From contig WHVA01000113.1 of assembly GCA_015179125.1 (NCBI GenBank), positions 62,001 through 126,000 on the forward strand: 64,000 nucleotides of DNA. The letters are read 5' to 3'. Below, piece by piece: positions 43,492 to 54,525 of the stretch; positions within the stretch are counted from its first letter, which is position 1, and each line of letters begins with the position of its first letter. Source of the stretch: Gautieria morchelliformis (Eukaryota; Basidiomycota; Agaricomycetes; Gomphales; Gomphaceae). The translations under genes and the position numbers were made by a program. The notes beneath the pieces were generated by a model. It saw only the letters and a program-made list of their open reading frames with translations, searched no databases and was not told where the DNA came from.

Positions 43492-45794
43492 TAGAGACGT
43501 GATCGTGGGCTTACGGTGCTGTCATAGTGCCCTCAATGTTGTCCTCAACGTTGTTCATCGTTGGCAGTGTTCGAGGTGGGTGGTAGGCTGAAAAAGACGA
43601 GAGGCGCCGCATGGCACTGCGTACTTCGGGCCTGTCATCGAATCATCGAATCGAAGACATGGCACATAACACCGAAGCTCCCACGTGTTCTCGGCGTCCA
43701 GTTGAAGCGCCCGTCGATCGTCACGTGCCACGGTGTCTGAGAGGCAACCATGTCGTGCCTTGCAGTGGGTGAGCTCCGTGCACGGCCAAGTTTCGTGGAT
43801 CCGTTGTCGCGTCCACAACATGTGCAGGAAGGTCCTGGATTTCACCCATGCGGTCTATCCCGCTCTTATAGGTATGAGGTCGTACGTGTAGTTTTGTCAA
43901 CTTGTTCCAACCATCCGGTTCCCAGGTACCATCCCCAAAGCAGTCCGCTACCAGACCTCCAAACGCGACACTTGTCCCTCCAGTCCGTCTCCCCTTCCAA
44001 CTTTCCCAGCCTGCCTAGACCCTCCAATGCCCCGCGGCGCGCTTCAGCAGTAATCCCTCAGCGGACAGCAACCGTATAGTCACCAGGGACTCCTTCTCCG
44101 ACTCCAGTCAACCCCCGAGGGCGTCCATGGCCGTCCACTTCCGAGTCTTCCAGTACCAATCCGCCCGCAAATGGCTCACCCTCCGTTCCCCGCCAGCGTG
44201 TCCCTCTGACCCCGCCAGCCCGCTGTCATTACAGGCGTTTCACCAGCCCCGTCGCCCAAAATCCAAATACACACATTCCCAGCCCCATACCCAGCACAGG
44301 TCCCTGGTAGCAGCCTCACAAAACTTAGTGCCACCCCCCTAATGCCACAAAGCCCTCGCCCAAACATATTGCGACACGGCTCCAATGTCTCCAGTGTCGG
44401 CCCACTTCCACCCGTTCTTTGGTCGTCTCATGGCGCACTGGGACGGCTGATTCGTCGACCCCTTGACTTCACACAGCCCACAGCCCAGAAATCGTAAGCC
44501 GAACTACCCCTTTCACTGCAGCTCATATCTCGTTACTGTAACCTCACCACGTCACTAAACCCTTCCTCAGTACTCCTCTTCCTCAAGCCGCAACCAATCC
44601 TCTCTTGGTTGAAACACACGGCATTTAGTCCCAATATCCCCCCTACTATCCTAGCTGGATTTCGATTCATCGCTTCCAATGCTCTTCCACCAAAACCGCG
44701 GTTGGAATCTGGTCGCTTTGCCACTCAAAATCGTGGTCCTTACTACAATGCCGCCTTCGGGCCTCGTGTTCTTGCGAACACACTTGCCCCCACCGAGCCC
44801 TTGGTGGACGGGCTGAAGTTTGCAGGGGTATAGAACACGTCCTGGCAATCAGCAACGACTGCATGCGCGACGTTGAGCGGTATGTTATGCGTTGCAAGGA
44901 CCTTGCATTTGACGTCATTGAGCTCTCCATGGGGTTCTTGTCATTGCCCTAGCATTGGGGATTTAGAACGTGCAGGGTCGTCCGATGTGGATGGGCGGGT
45001 CGACGCAGCAAAACCCTACTGGATGAAGGGGCGGAGATGTTCATGACTGGGAGTGAGGGTATCACGGAGAACGTGTGCGCATAGCATGTTATTCAAGGAC
45101 GTTTTCTCTTGTACTTATTATTCGGTCGCTTCCATCCACCAAGCTCGTGTTTAGAGCTGTCGATCCAAAAGACTTCGAATGGTACATCCAGAATCACGGG
45201 GTCGACGTGAACTTATTTATCGACTACTCCCCAGCGGTGCAGCTTGCATACGCGTTTTGGAGCTTGAATTTGTGGAACGAACCAAACGTTCGTTTGGGAG
45301 GGTTGTCAACTTCCTGGGCTGGAAGGCTAAATGAGCGTTGAGTATAACCAAGTGGGTGGTTGACTATGATGAGACTTTGTTTTCGTTCTTATTTTATTCG
45401 GAAATTCCTAGCTGCCTGTAATTGTGAAAGCTGTCTAAATTTTAATCCTATGTTCAGTGGTTTTGCATTCATTTGCGGATGGATCCATGTCGTAGTAGTG
45501 GAAACATCTCCGGCGCAGAGTGCTTCGCGTGATTTTATGGGCAGAGCGCTAAGCCCTCGAGGAGAATGATCCAGGGGACTTGTGGTGCTTAATCCTGAAG
45601 TATTATTTCTTGTACCTAAATAATCCGTTATATATAGCGTTGAACTCGCAATTCAGAGAAAGGTCAACGCTTTTCACACGGTTATCAAGCTCGTTCAGGC
45701 ATTGACAATGATGAGATGCCTGGCAGTCAGAATACCTAATGTCAATAATGACCGTGTTGATGACGTTAAAGGAGGAGCCTGTAAATATTGTATG
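43492..45794. other. Intergenic, no gene recognised
   Basis: The first ~350 bp may hold the promoter of the STAND gene. 43900-44350 is C-rich on the plus strand. Frames such as 44609-44833 and 45075-45341 show no conserved motif and no exon structure. Confidence 0.35.
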
Positions 45795-45846
45795 AATTAC
45801 GGCTTTCAATACATATCACTCTGAACATGTACTGAAAGCCGTAATT
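45795..45846. repeat. Perfect 14-bp inverted repeat (hairpin)
   Basis: Arms AATTACGGCTTTCA (45795-45808) and TGAAAGCCGTAATT (45833-45846) with a 24-base spacer. Not followed by a T run. It could be a small folded RNA, a bidirectional terminator or a cruciform site; nothing decides between these. Confidence 0.7.
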
Positions 45847-46319
45847 TAACATTGACCACACTCACCTCGACGAAACCACGACATCGCATATTGTCACCTG
45901 TGACCCCGGACATGCAAGCCTTTCGGCTGCGGGACACTGTTAGCCATTCACAGGTTTGCACCAGCACGCCATACGCCACTTGACTAAGATCCGCGTAATT
46001 GCTGACGGTTTGTGGAGTCAACTTCGCGAGTACTGGATACAGGGAGTTGGATGACGGACCATGGGTATCATAATCGACGAGAGGGACCATGCTCGAGCGT
46101 GAATGGCGCCGCGAGCATCTAATGACCGCTATCAAACCGCAGACTTAGAAGTGGCTTGAAGCAAATGTTATTACTCTATTTGTCTCCTCTAACGCACTCT
46201 TTAAATAATCTCCAATTTAGAATTAGTTGCCTCTTCCTGCTCGCGCTGCACATATTTGTGATCTACGCGAAGGATATCATCTTGCGTAGTGATCGCAATT
46301 AAAGGCCTTGACTGCGCAT
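45847..46319. other. Intergenic, no gene recognised
   Basis: A minus-strand frame (46135-45806) of 109 codons has no recognisable motif. Confidence 0.35.
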
Positions 46320-46728
46320 AAATCTGTAGAGGTTAGCACAGGTGGAACTGACCCAAACCAAGCGCCCGTTTGGGATCACGCAAAGGGAGAGCCTCCAGGT
46401 TCGAATCCCCCCCCCTCCCCATTTGTAGCAGTAATTACTACAATGGTTCACCCCTCCAATAGGTGTACGAGGCTCCTGGACTTCCACCCAGCATATAAGA
46501 CCTACTGAAACTGACCGGTACTGATATGTATCTAAGGTGATTAGGCATTGTAAACAAACAGGAAGTATCCTATGTTGCCAGCATATCTCTGGCTTACTTT
46601 GGTAACTACGATACCCTAGCATGTAAAACACTTTGATTACTCTATTCCACATTCCAGGTAGAGACTGCCTATATAGGGCCCAGCCCCAAGGTGGCAGTAT
46701 AATAAACGGAATTCAAAAAAAAAAAAAA
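46320..46728 (+). mobile_element. SINE candidate with B box and 20-base poly(A)
   Basis: A canonical RNA polymerase III B box GGTTCGAATCC at 46398-46408 is preceded about 60 bases upstream by an A-box-like GGTTAGCACAGGTGG. The element ends in about 20 A residues at 46709-46728. Possible worn target duplicates are AAATCTGTAGA (46320-46330) and AAATTCTGTGGA after the tail. The ~300 bp between B box and tail would be the LINE-related tail. No tRNA fold could be drawn with certainty. Confidence 0.5.
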
Positions 46729-46846
46729 AAAAAATTCTGTGGAAGAAGCGACTGCATTAAGAGTTGGGAGATCAGTGGGGAATGGTTATGAACTCACCCG
46801 TGCAAATGAAGACCCCTACCATAGCCACTGACTGGCGACACCATCT

Positions 46847-47620
46847 GTACATGACAGCGGAGAAAATACAAAGAATATACCACAAGGAGTGGCCACTCAG
46901 AGCAGTCAATATCATTGCTATAATAGAAAATGGAGTGGTCTAAAGAGCTTGACATGGTTAGACACGGTCGCAAGTTGAACGGCCCCTGGTTAGGGGAGTG
47001 CCTTGCCTCACAAGAGAGTGGAATAGTAAACGGTTCGAGGAGCCGGGCTGGTGGCGGGCATGGGGCCCGTCATCAGTGCTTATATTCGCTCGAGGACGCA
47101 GGGGGTGGGAGTTCCAGGGAGCGAGGGGAAATTCCCACCCACTTAGGGGGTACAACGAGTGTAGCAACCATCATATATTTAGTCTGCGGTCGGTTAAAAT
47201 GATAAAAAATAAAATAAAAAGACGCGGTCGTCCTTTTCCCATAGTGATTCCAAGCGAAATATATAAGGGGTTTTGATGCAGATGCACTAAGAAAAAGTAG
47301 GACTAACAGAGAACTCAGATGTGAACCTGTATTTGATGAGGACGTCGTAGAGCGCGACGTCATCTGTACATGACAGCGGAGATAGGCCAAAGGAGAACAC
47401 AAAGAATATACCACAAGGATCAGCCACTCAGAGAAGTCAATATCATCACCATAATAGAAAATGGACTAAAGAGCTTGACATGGTTAGACGCGGTCGTCCT
47501 TTGCCCCTGGTGATTCCTAGCGGAATATGTAAGGGTTTTGAGGCTGGTGCACTAAGCAAAAAGTAGGACCGACAGCGAACTCAGATGTGAACTTGCATTT
47601 GATGAGGACGTCGCAGAGAT
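46847..47620 (+). repeat. Tandem duplication, two units, first one interrupted
   Basis: Unit 1 is 46847-46970 plus 47221-47357 (excluding the inserted SINE). Unit 2 is about 47358-47620. Shared blocks: CATCTGTACATGACAGCGGAG, CACAAAGAATATACCACAAGG, AGAGCTTGACATGGTTAGAC, GCACTAAG, AACTCAGATGTGAAC and GATGAGGACGTCG. By eye identity is about 85-90 percent. No coding function was seen. Confidence 0.85.
46971..47220 (+). mobile_element. tRNA-derived SINE with A-rich tail and target duplication
   Basis: A ~250-bp insertion that splits duplication unit 1. It is flanked by AGACACGGTCG (46960-46970) and AGACGCGGTCG (47220-47230). The empty site is preserved in unit 2 (TTAGACGCGGTCGTCC). It begins with GGCCCCTGGTTAGGGGAGTG, matching a tRNA 5' end with A box, has a B-box-like GGTTCGAGGAGCC at about 47033, and ends in ATAAAAAATAAAATAAAAA. 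All hallmarks of a polymerase-III-transcribed retroposon are present. Confidence 0.82.
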
Positions 47621-48240
47621 ACGTGCCAAAGGCCGAGAACAAGTTGTACTACGCCGCAGTAATGGGATCAGCGACATCTCGCACAAATTCGCATGCGTGG
47701 ACATGATTGCATGTGGTCGACTGACAATTACAAATCTTGTTTTTCTGCTGCTCGTGATCTTGACATAGTTCTGAGATGAGAGACCTGCTACGAACTTCCA
47801 TTTAGAGTACTGTTATCGCGTCAACTGGGTGACGCCCAGTACCCGGTCTTTGAACCGCATCGAAGTCGTTTGCTGTGAAAAACTGAAAAGCGGCGCTTGT
47901 AGACGTGTGTGGGTCCAGCCCCTGCTGAACACTGGGCTTAGACCGCGACCATACCATCAGCATCGAGTCGATCCGACGCACATTTGAGAAGCAGCGTCGT
48001 GCAGGAATTCGTGTGGAGCTTCTTCGTTGTCTTCGTGACGGATCCGAATACGGCGGTCGTCTTTTCCGCCTACGACCTCGACCACTGCGAACGATGAACA
48101 ACTGTAAGGGAAGCGATGAGGACGATGAGGGAACCGTAGCGTAAGTCCACGATCACTTCTCTAGTAAGCCAATCCTTGACTCTCCACCCCGAAGCATTCT
48201 GCGGCAATAAGGGCGATCAAAGTCACAGGAAAGCGCCTAT
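47621..48240. other. Intergenic, no gene recognised
   Basis: No conserved coding or RNA signal was seen between the duplication and the STAND pseudogene. Confidence 0.4.
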
Positions 48241-49594
48241 ATTGACTCTTGGAGATCGACAATAGACGTAAAATGCAACCACCTTCCCAATGCCGGACGG
48301 TTTGGCAAGCGTCCTGGTAGCTGCTACGCGAAACTCTTTGTCGATAAGGATGTCCAGAAGACTGCGGTAGCTGCGAGAGGCAATGGTGCCTTGTGGAATG
48401 AGACATTCTAATTGTGCGTTAAATTCTAGTGTTCTTGTGTTTACGCGATTTTTACCGCATGGCCAGCAAGAACTTTCACCAGCCTTCCGTATTAGAGATT
48501 CAAGTCTATGTGCACCTGACGACTACATTGGCGGGGCTAGGGAAAGGATTGAGTTGCTGCTTCCTGAAGGCGCAACAGGTTGTCTGTCCTTTCGCTCATC
48601 GACTGAATGCACGCGTATTCATCGAACGCAGCACCCGTTCCCGGCAACCTGGGTAACAGGAAAGATGTACTAAGTTCGAACCATCCTAGAATTTACAATT
48701 GCATCTTTCGTGACGTCCAACGAGGCGCTGGAGGACCAGCTGAACGTGGCCGTCAGCGAAGCGAACGACGTTGATAATATGAACCCAGCGCCGTCCTTCA
48801 TTGGTGCAGGGAATGTGATCAACGGCGCCACTTCGACCACCAATACTATCAATCCAATAACGGCGGCTTGGGATCCGCTCCTGGACACTATCAGGCTGTT
48901 TACCGAGATTGTGGATGGAATATTAGAGGTTTGTTTCAACATTCGGTTGTCTCCCAGGTCTCATGTACACGGGTTGCTTGATTCTAGGTTCATCCTTATG
49001 TAAAAATGGCATGGTCCATCTGTCTATTGCACCAAGGTACATCTATGGTATACACCAAACGGATACATATATCTGACGTGTGGGGTTGACTACATTCAGA
49101 CGATCATTGCTTCGAAGGACCGAGACGATAGCATCAGCGAGCTAGTGAAAATCATTGGAGACACCTATGCGTTCATCCACTTGGCGGAGCCGTTGAAGAA
49201 AATTGAATCACACAGAGGCCAATAGAGGCCAATTATCATATCCTTGACAAATCACACGGTAAAGTGCAGTTACTTTATCCGCGACTATGCGGAAAAAAAA
49301 AGAAGACGAAGAATAACTTCTGTGTTTCGGTTCCCACTGTGTCAGGCATCAGCTCTTATTCATCATTGCTCAGGGTAAAGAACCGCAAAAAATCTACTGT
49401 CCGATGTCCACGGCAAAGTCAAACAATTCCAGGACACGTTCAATAAACTCAGGTCTACGTACTTATTCAAACCATTCTCGCAAGACGGCAAGCGCAGCGT
49501 CTCGGCGCCCTTTGACAAGACGATCGAGTGTGTGGGACGCGGAAGCCCCCATCGTGGGTTCGGGCCCATTCGCAGGTCAAGAAGATACTGAGTA
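48241..49594 (+). pseudogene. Internally deleted inverted copy of the C2-NACHT-WD40 gene
   Basis: It runs opposite to the copy at 38.6-43.5 kb and follows the same exon order. The C2 part reads AKLFVDKDVQKTAV, LWNETF and DDYIGGARERIELLLPEG. The helical domain reads DNMNPAPSFIGAG and DPLLDTIRLFTEIVDG (48710-48940). VHPYVKMAW is at about 48990. DRDDSISELVKIIGDTYAF and CSYFIRDYAEKKK are at 49110-49310, with a stop in between. A damaged V-K-Q-F-Q stretch follows. At about 49455 the sequence jumps straight to the last WD unit (FSQDGKRSVSAPFDKTIE, then WDAEAPIVGSGPFAGQEDTE and a stop). NACHT and twelve WD units are missing. Several frame breaks confirm it is dead. Confidence 0.85.
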
Positions 49595-49998
49595 GTTGTT
49601 ACCTATTTGTCTGAACATGGCGGAATATGCTAATATCCTTTGAACAGCCGAGTGGACTAGGTTTCTAAATGACTCACGACTAGAAAATCTGGTTACTCTA
49701 CTCGCCCTCACTTTTATTCTGAGTACCACCCTGGTCCCAAGGTCAAACGTTTGTTGATGCATGGATCTTGCCAAACGGCAGCCGGAAGCAGTTTATAAGT
49801 ACTGTTGTGTCAGTTACAGTAACGCGAAATCACACATTTATGGCTGTAAACGCTGAAAAATAATGAAAGTGCACTATACATGTCATACAATACATGACTA
49901 TGTTCTTCAACTTCTCAACGAATATGCTGCACAGCTACATGTCCTTGATTTCTAAGGTGCGTACGATCCTCGTTGCACGGATCGCGTTAGTAAAGTGG
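49595..49998. other. Intergenic between the STAND pseudogene and the MGQRHQ-family gene
   Basis: Both flanking genes end here (convergent), so it should hold two terminators. No specific signal was identified. Confidence 0.4.
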
Positions 49999-51946
49999 CT
50001 AGTCGCGATCTAACATTATTTTAGCAACACGTTCCCTAGCTGCCTCTTTGGTTATCAAGGCATCCCGTTCACTGCCGAGATAACCAGTCAATCTCTCAAT
50101 CCATTCTTTCTCCACCTTGTCCGTGTCATTGACAGCTTCCAACCATCCAGCAAGGTTCGTGACTTCCACTTCGGGTGGCGACAATTCTTGTGCGTGCTGA
50201 AGGTCAGAGGACCTGGAAAACCTGTATTTCACAAAGCCATGTTCTCGCGGTGAGTCCTTGTTGGTAAAAGTAATCAGGAACATCCATCCATCGGCACACA
50301 GTGCCATCACCCCTGGAAAAGTTCCGACAGCGCGCTCTGCAAATGGAACATTGGGCGCACGCGGGAGAGAAGCGAAGCAAGTTCGTATGCTGTCATGGGC
50401 ATCTTCAATGTTGTATGGGTCCTCCCAGCTCAAGTAGTCGAAGATATCGCACATGGAGATCATCACAGCTCGTGGCGACAGGAAGGGTACGGAAGTCCCT
50501 GTATAAGTACCACGCATTCCGAGCGCAAACGTAAATGAAGTCCGAGTAGAGGCTATATCGGTATTCGTGCCCATGTTGTGAAGCTCTTCATTGCACATCA
50601 TGATGTAACCACGATGATAGACGGCCAGGAGTTTCGGAAAAGATCCAGAAAAACGAAGTGTATGTACTTCCATGGCAGAGATGCCAGGACAGTCATATAT
50701 GATGAGACGAGTGAGTTCGGGAAGGGATGGAAGAAGTTTCGTCAATGTTGCGTGGGTCATATGGGGGTTCCCATCCAGGTTAAGGACTTGAATCTGAGGG
50801 AAGTGAGAAGCAACTCGTATCACTTGATTCGCAGTGAGAGAATACGGAGAGAGGTCCAGCACTGACTGATCACGCTCTGAATGCTCGGAGAGTGCCGTGG
50901 TCATCGCAGTCATGACTTCATCTGAGAGGCAGTCACGCTTGGCAAGTATGTCCAACAGCCTTACACCTACGCCAGGAAAAGAGATGACAGCTTCGAGAGC
51001 AGCACTGTCTTCAGAAGTTGCGTACTGCACTGCCTTTTGGAGGCAGAGCTCAGTCAACGGTGGTATGCCTGGCTCCATGTCGGCCAACTCAGTCAACGGT
51101 GGCATGCCTGGCTCCATGTCGGCCAACTCAGTCAACGGTGGTATGCCTGGCTCCATGTCGGCCAACTCAGGCTCTTGTGTGTGTTGCTCGTGTGTTCCAT
51201 ATCCATCCAAAGGCCACGTTTCGTCTAGCATCCAAAGTTTGATCACCCTTACGCCCTTGAAGAGGTTGATATGTTTCTCCACATCCTGCTGCACCTCCTC
51301 ATTATCTTCTTCATTCTCTTCCGTATGAAGCAACTTTTTCTCGGAGGGGAGAGGGTAGTATGCTCTAACATACGTTTCAGCAGTCAGCACAACGCCTATA
51401 GGGACCTTGACCTTCGCAAGCTCCAGTCCAACAATTGAAACAAAACAGTACCCTGGTGAAGATGGATCAGTTACGTCAATGACGGTTATACCGTCATTAT
51501 TGTCTGAGAGGACAGTTGTAAACACAGAGACGGATGACACAAAGGGGAGCTTATCTGACCTCCACCGAAACTGTTCATCTTCGGATCGAGAGGACAAGCC
51601 CTAAAACCATCGCAGTATTGGTCTACCAAAGCGATGGATAGCATGGATGATATGAACGGCGCAGGTGTCTTAGGACGCTTCTGATACTAGGGGAGTAAGC
51701 GGCTTCGATGGCTCCGAGCTCAGCTTCGACGATGAGGGCGTTGTCTTTATTCTTTACGAGGGCGATGAAACTTGAGCACACTGCTAGTGGCTCACGGCCC
51801 CACAGCAATTGGACGTGAACCTAGTTCATAAAATTAGTGTTTGAGAGGACCAGCTAGCTAGAACTGACAGCTGCGATGCATCGATAACAGGATGTCATTG
51901 CTGAGGGTATCCTGGCAATGACGAAAATTTGATGGCGCTGTCCCAT
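49999..51946 (-). CDS. Basidiomycete MGQRHQ-family protein with leucine-rich-like region
   Basis: Three exons join in phase 0: 51946-51869 (MGQRHQIFVIARIPSA...RCIAA), 51820-51677 (VHVQLLWGREPLAVCSSFIA) and 51600-49999, giving 607 aa. The introns are 48 bp (51821-51868) and 76 bp (51601-51676, with an atypical GTCCTA donor). The N-terminus is characteristic of a large Agaricomycete family of unknown function. DGITVIDVTDPSSPGYCFVS follows, then a stretch with three copies of ELADMEPGIPPLT, then a region that resembles leucine-rich repeats (LDLSPYSLTANQVIRVASHF, IQVLNLDGNPHM, LPELTRLIIYDC). No signal peptide or membrane segment was seen. The frame is intact. The role is unknown; protein-protein contact via the repeats is an inference. 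Confidence 0.82.
51049..51165 (-). repeat. Coding minisatellite, three 39-bp units
   Basis: Three tandem copies of a 39-bp unit, nearly identical (one C/T change), encoding ELADMEPGIPPLT in the gene at 49999-51946. The multiple-of-three length keeps the frame, so copy number may vary between strains without loss of the gene. Confidence 0.95.
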
Positions 51947-54525
51947 GGTTGTAGAACACGAAAGTTGAAAGATGAGCTGCACTAGACTGACGGTGAGACG
52001 TTCAGAGTAATTGCCCCTAGGTTGTGGCTGGGTTGTGACTGGGTCAACATTAATTGCGACGTACGTAAAAAACAATCGCGTCCAGTTAGTTCCCTTGTTG
52101 TCCTCGACAAGGGAACAAAGGGCTTTCTAACCCCGGAAGATATAGACTTGACATCGCGTTTCTTTGTATTTTTTTTGAATTTTGAATTTAATTTAATTTG
52201 TCGTTGATGTTATGTATTGGAATTTTTTATACCGTACTAACTAATAGTGGTGTATTTGATAATGCGCACATCCGGTAAACGTTGGTGAAATTGTAAGCAA
52301 ATTTATCAATGTTGGAGACCGTTTCAGAAGTCTATTTTATCTTTGCCTGTTTTCAGTAGTTGTGCTGTTGACACGCATCGGCCGGTATGTCATGTACTCC
52401 TTGTGGAATTTAAAGTGGGCAGTTAGTAATGAGGTTTCAAATTACATTAAGAAAGTGTTTTTCGTCTCTCTTTCTACACTTAATAGCAATTCGTTTGAAG
52501 TCTACACTGCAGGAAGACGTGAAAGGAAAAACAAAGGAGCTCTCAAACATTAAGGGGAGTCGGCTTGGGATGGCATTGAGTATGTAGGGTTGTGAGCTAG
52601 GACATATACGGCCCCATATTGTGTGAAGTGAATGCCTCACGTGCGGGGGCCCTTGTCAGTTCGTTCCATGAGGGAACAGCCTTCAAAGGGCTGGCCCAGT
52701 ACTCGACAAAGAACGCCGGATTCTATTGCTGGCCTCTAGTGGATACTGTATCAACCAGAAAAAACTCAAATTCACGTGATGTCACGCGGTCTTCGAACGT
52801 CGCCATGGGTACTCACGGGCGGCAAAGCTATGATGGATTTTCCTACGTCTAGGTAACAGGGACCTACACACGCATCCAGAAACAAGCTTGGGTTCGGCAG
52901 CGATCCAGTCACATCCCCAGATTGGCTACAGTCCATTAGCGTTCGCAAAGACGTGGAGTGGGTGCAGAAGCATCGATAGATATTTTATTCTTTGGGCTGA
53001 AAAATAGCCTTCTCATTGACAAGTTGTTGGGGATGGATGAAAGAACACTCCAGTGGACGCAATAGTGTCTGGCTGCCTTCCAGTGCTGGCCTTGGGAGAC
53101 CCAGTAGACCATAGATGGAAATGTAATCTTGAAGGACAGGGGCACAGCAGGAAAAGATGGGGTGTCTATTCCTACTGAAAATTGCAACAAGGTGAGAGGG
53201 AGAACAGACAATGGTGATTGCATATGCAGGCCAAGAAGAAGACACAGGTTCAACGGGATATAGAGGAGAGAAAGACAAACAAACTACCACAATCGCCAAA
53301 GCGTTCCTTACTGCGTTCACCTCAACGGACGCCTGCACATGAGGAGCACACCCTGAAAGGCCAAAAATTGATTGCCATCCGTAAGGAAAGGCGGATATTA
53401 CGCATGGAATAAACAAACAGCCACGTACAAGTCCTGGTAAAGTAGCAGCGCAGCCGCGCAAGGACGGCGTGTAGCACGACAAACACGGAAAGACACGGAG
53501 AGAGGCACGGGCGCTTAAGACGAAACACCAGGAAGACCCATAGGAAGACTCATCCAATAGAATTAATACAATTTCCTCCGCAAAACCGCAAGCACCCTCG
53601 GGATAACTGTTCCGGCACACTGGATCCTTTCCCGCGATTCGTCCAGTATACGCAACGAGACAATTCGCATGTGGTTTCCTGCATAGACGAATACTTGATA
53701 CAGGGTATATTCATGTACTAGAGGGGAGTTCCCGTGGTATGATGCAGTTCGCACTTCTGCCGAATTCACGTTTAATTGTGGTTCTCTCTTGTTTAGGTTC
53801 ACGGCTTCAACCAGTCCCCTTCTCGCATTAAACAATATATCTTTTTCTTGGTGCGTAGTCGTTCATCGCCTACAACGCGCGTTGTGTCGGTGAAGTTGTA
53901 GGTTGGATAACACGGCTCTCGGTGAAAGTCATAGGGGCGACTATTTGTGCTACGTACGTATCGTTGAACATTCTTTTGAAGCCTGTTGACTTCCGCCGCT
54001 TTCACAGTACGACTTTTATTTTCGTCCCCTGTCCTCGAATACGCCGAGTCCCGCGACGGAGACGACTCGATCCATCGAGCACCCAGGCGCAGGCGGATCT
54101 TGATCCAGGGAGCACCGTCGACGCCGATCTCGAGCTCCGTTCTGCGATTACCGTATATGATGCACATTTACAGACCTTGAGCTCGGTCCCGCTGCGACAG
54201 CCAGCGCCGCATAGGACGCAGATTCCCGCGCACGCACCACGCTCGACGTCCGGCGCAGCGTCGGGCGTGTGCACACCTTGAGCATCGTTGAACTATCGAC
54301 CATGGACGGAAGCTCGGAGGGATAGACTGTGTTACTGTACGACATTGCGTTTGAAAATACAACAAAGTATCTGAAAATAAACCAATCTATTTCGCCGGCG
54401 CGGCCCTTGGGTCGGTAGCTCCTCCGTTACCTCTGACAAGACGAAAAACAAAGAGGAAGCTTTTGAATCCAAACACACCTTTCAGCTCATTCGATGATGA
54501 ATCTACATTCACCTTCTACCGTTCT
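51947..54525. other. Intergenic, no firm gene
   Basis: 52000-52600 is AT-rich and without signal. On the minus strand two overlapping frames at 54167-53799 and 53835-53563 (RRTELEIGVDGAPWIKIRLR; EYTLYQVFVYAGNHMRIVSL) might be exons of one unrecognised protein, but no splice connecting them was verified. The part just before 54526 contains the promoter of the WD40 gene. Confidence 0.3.
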
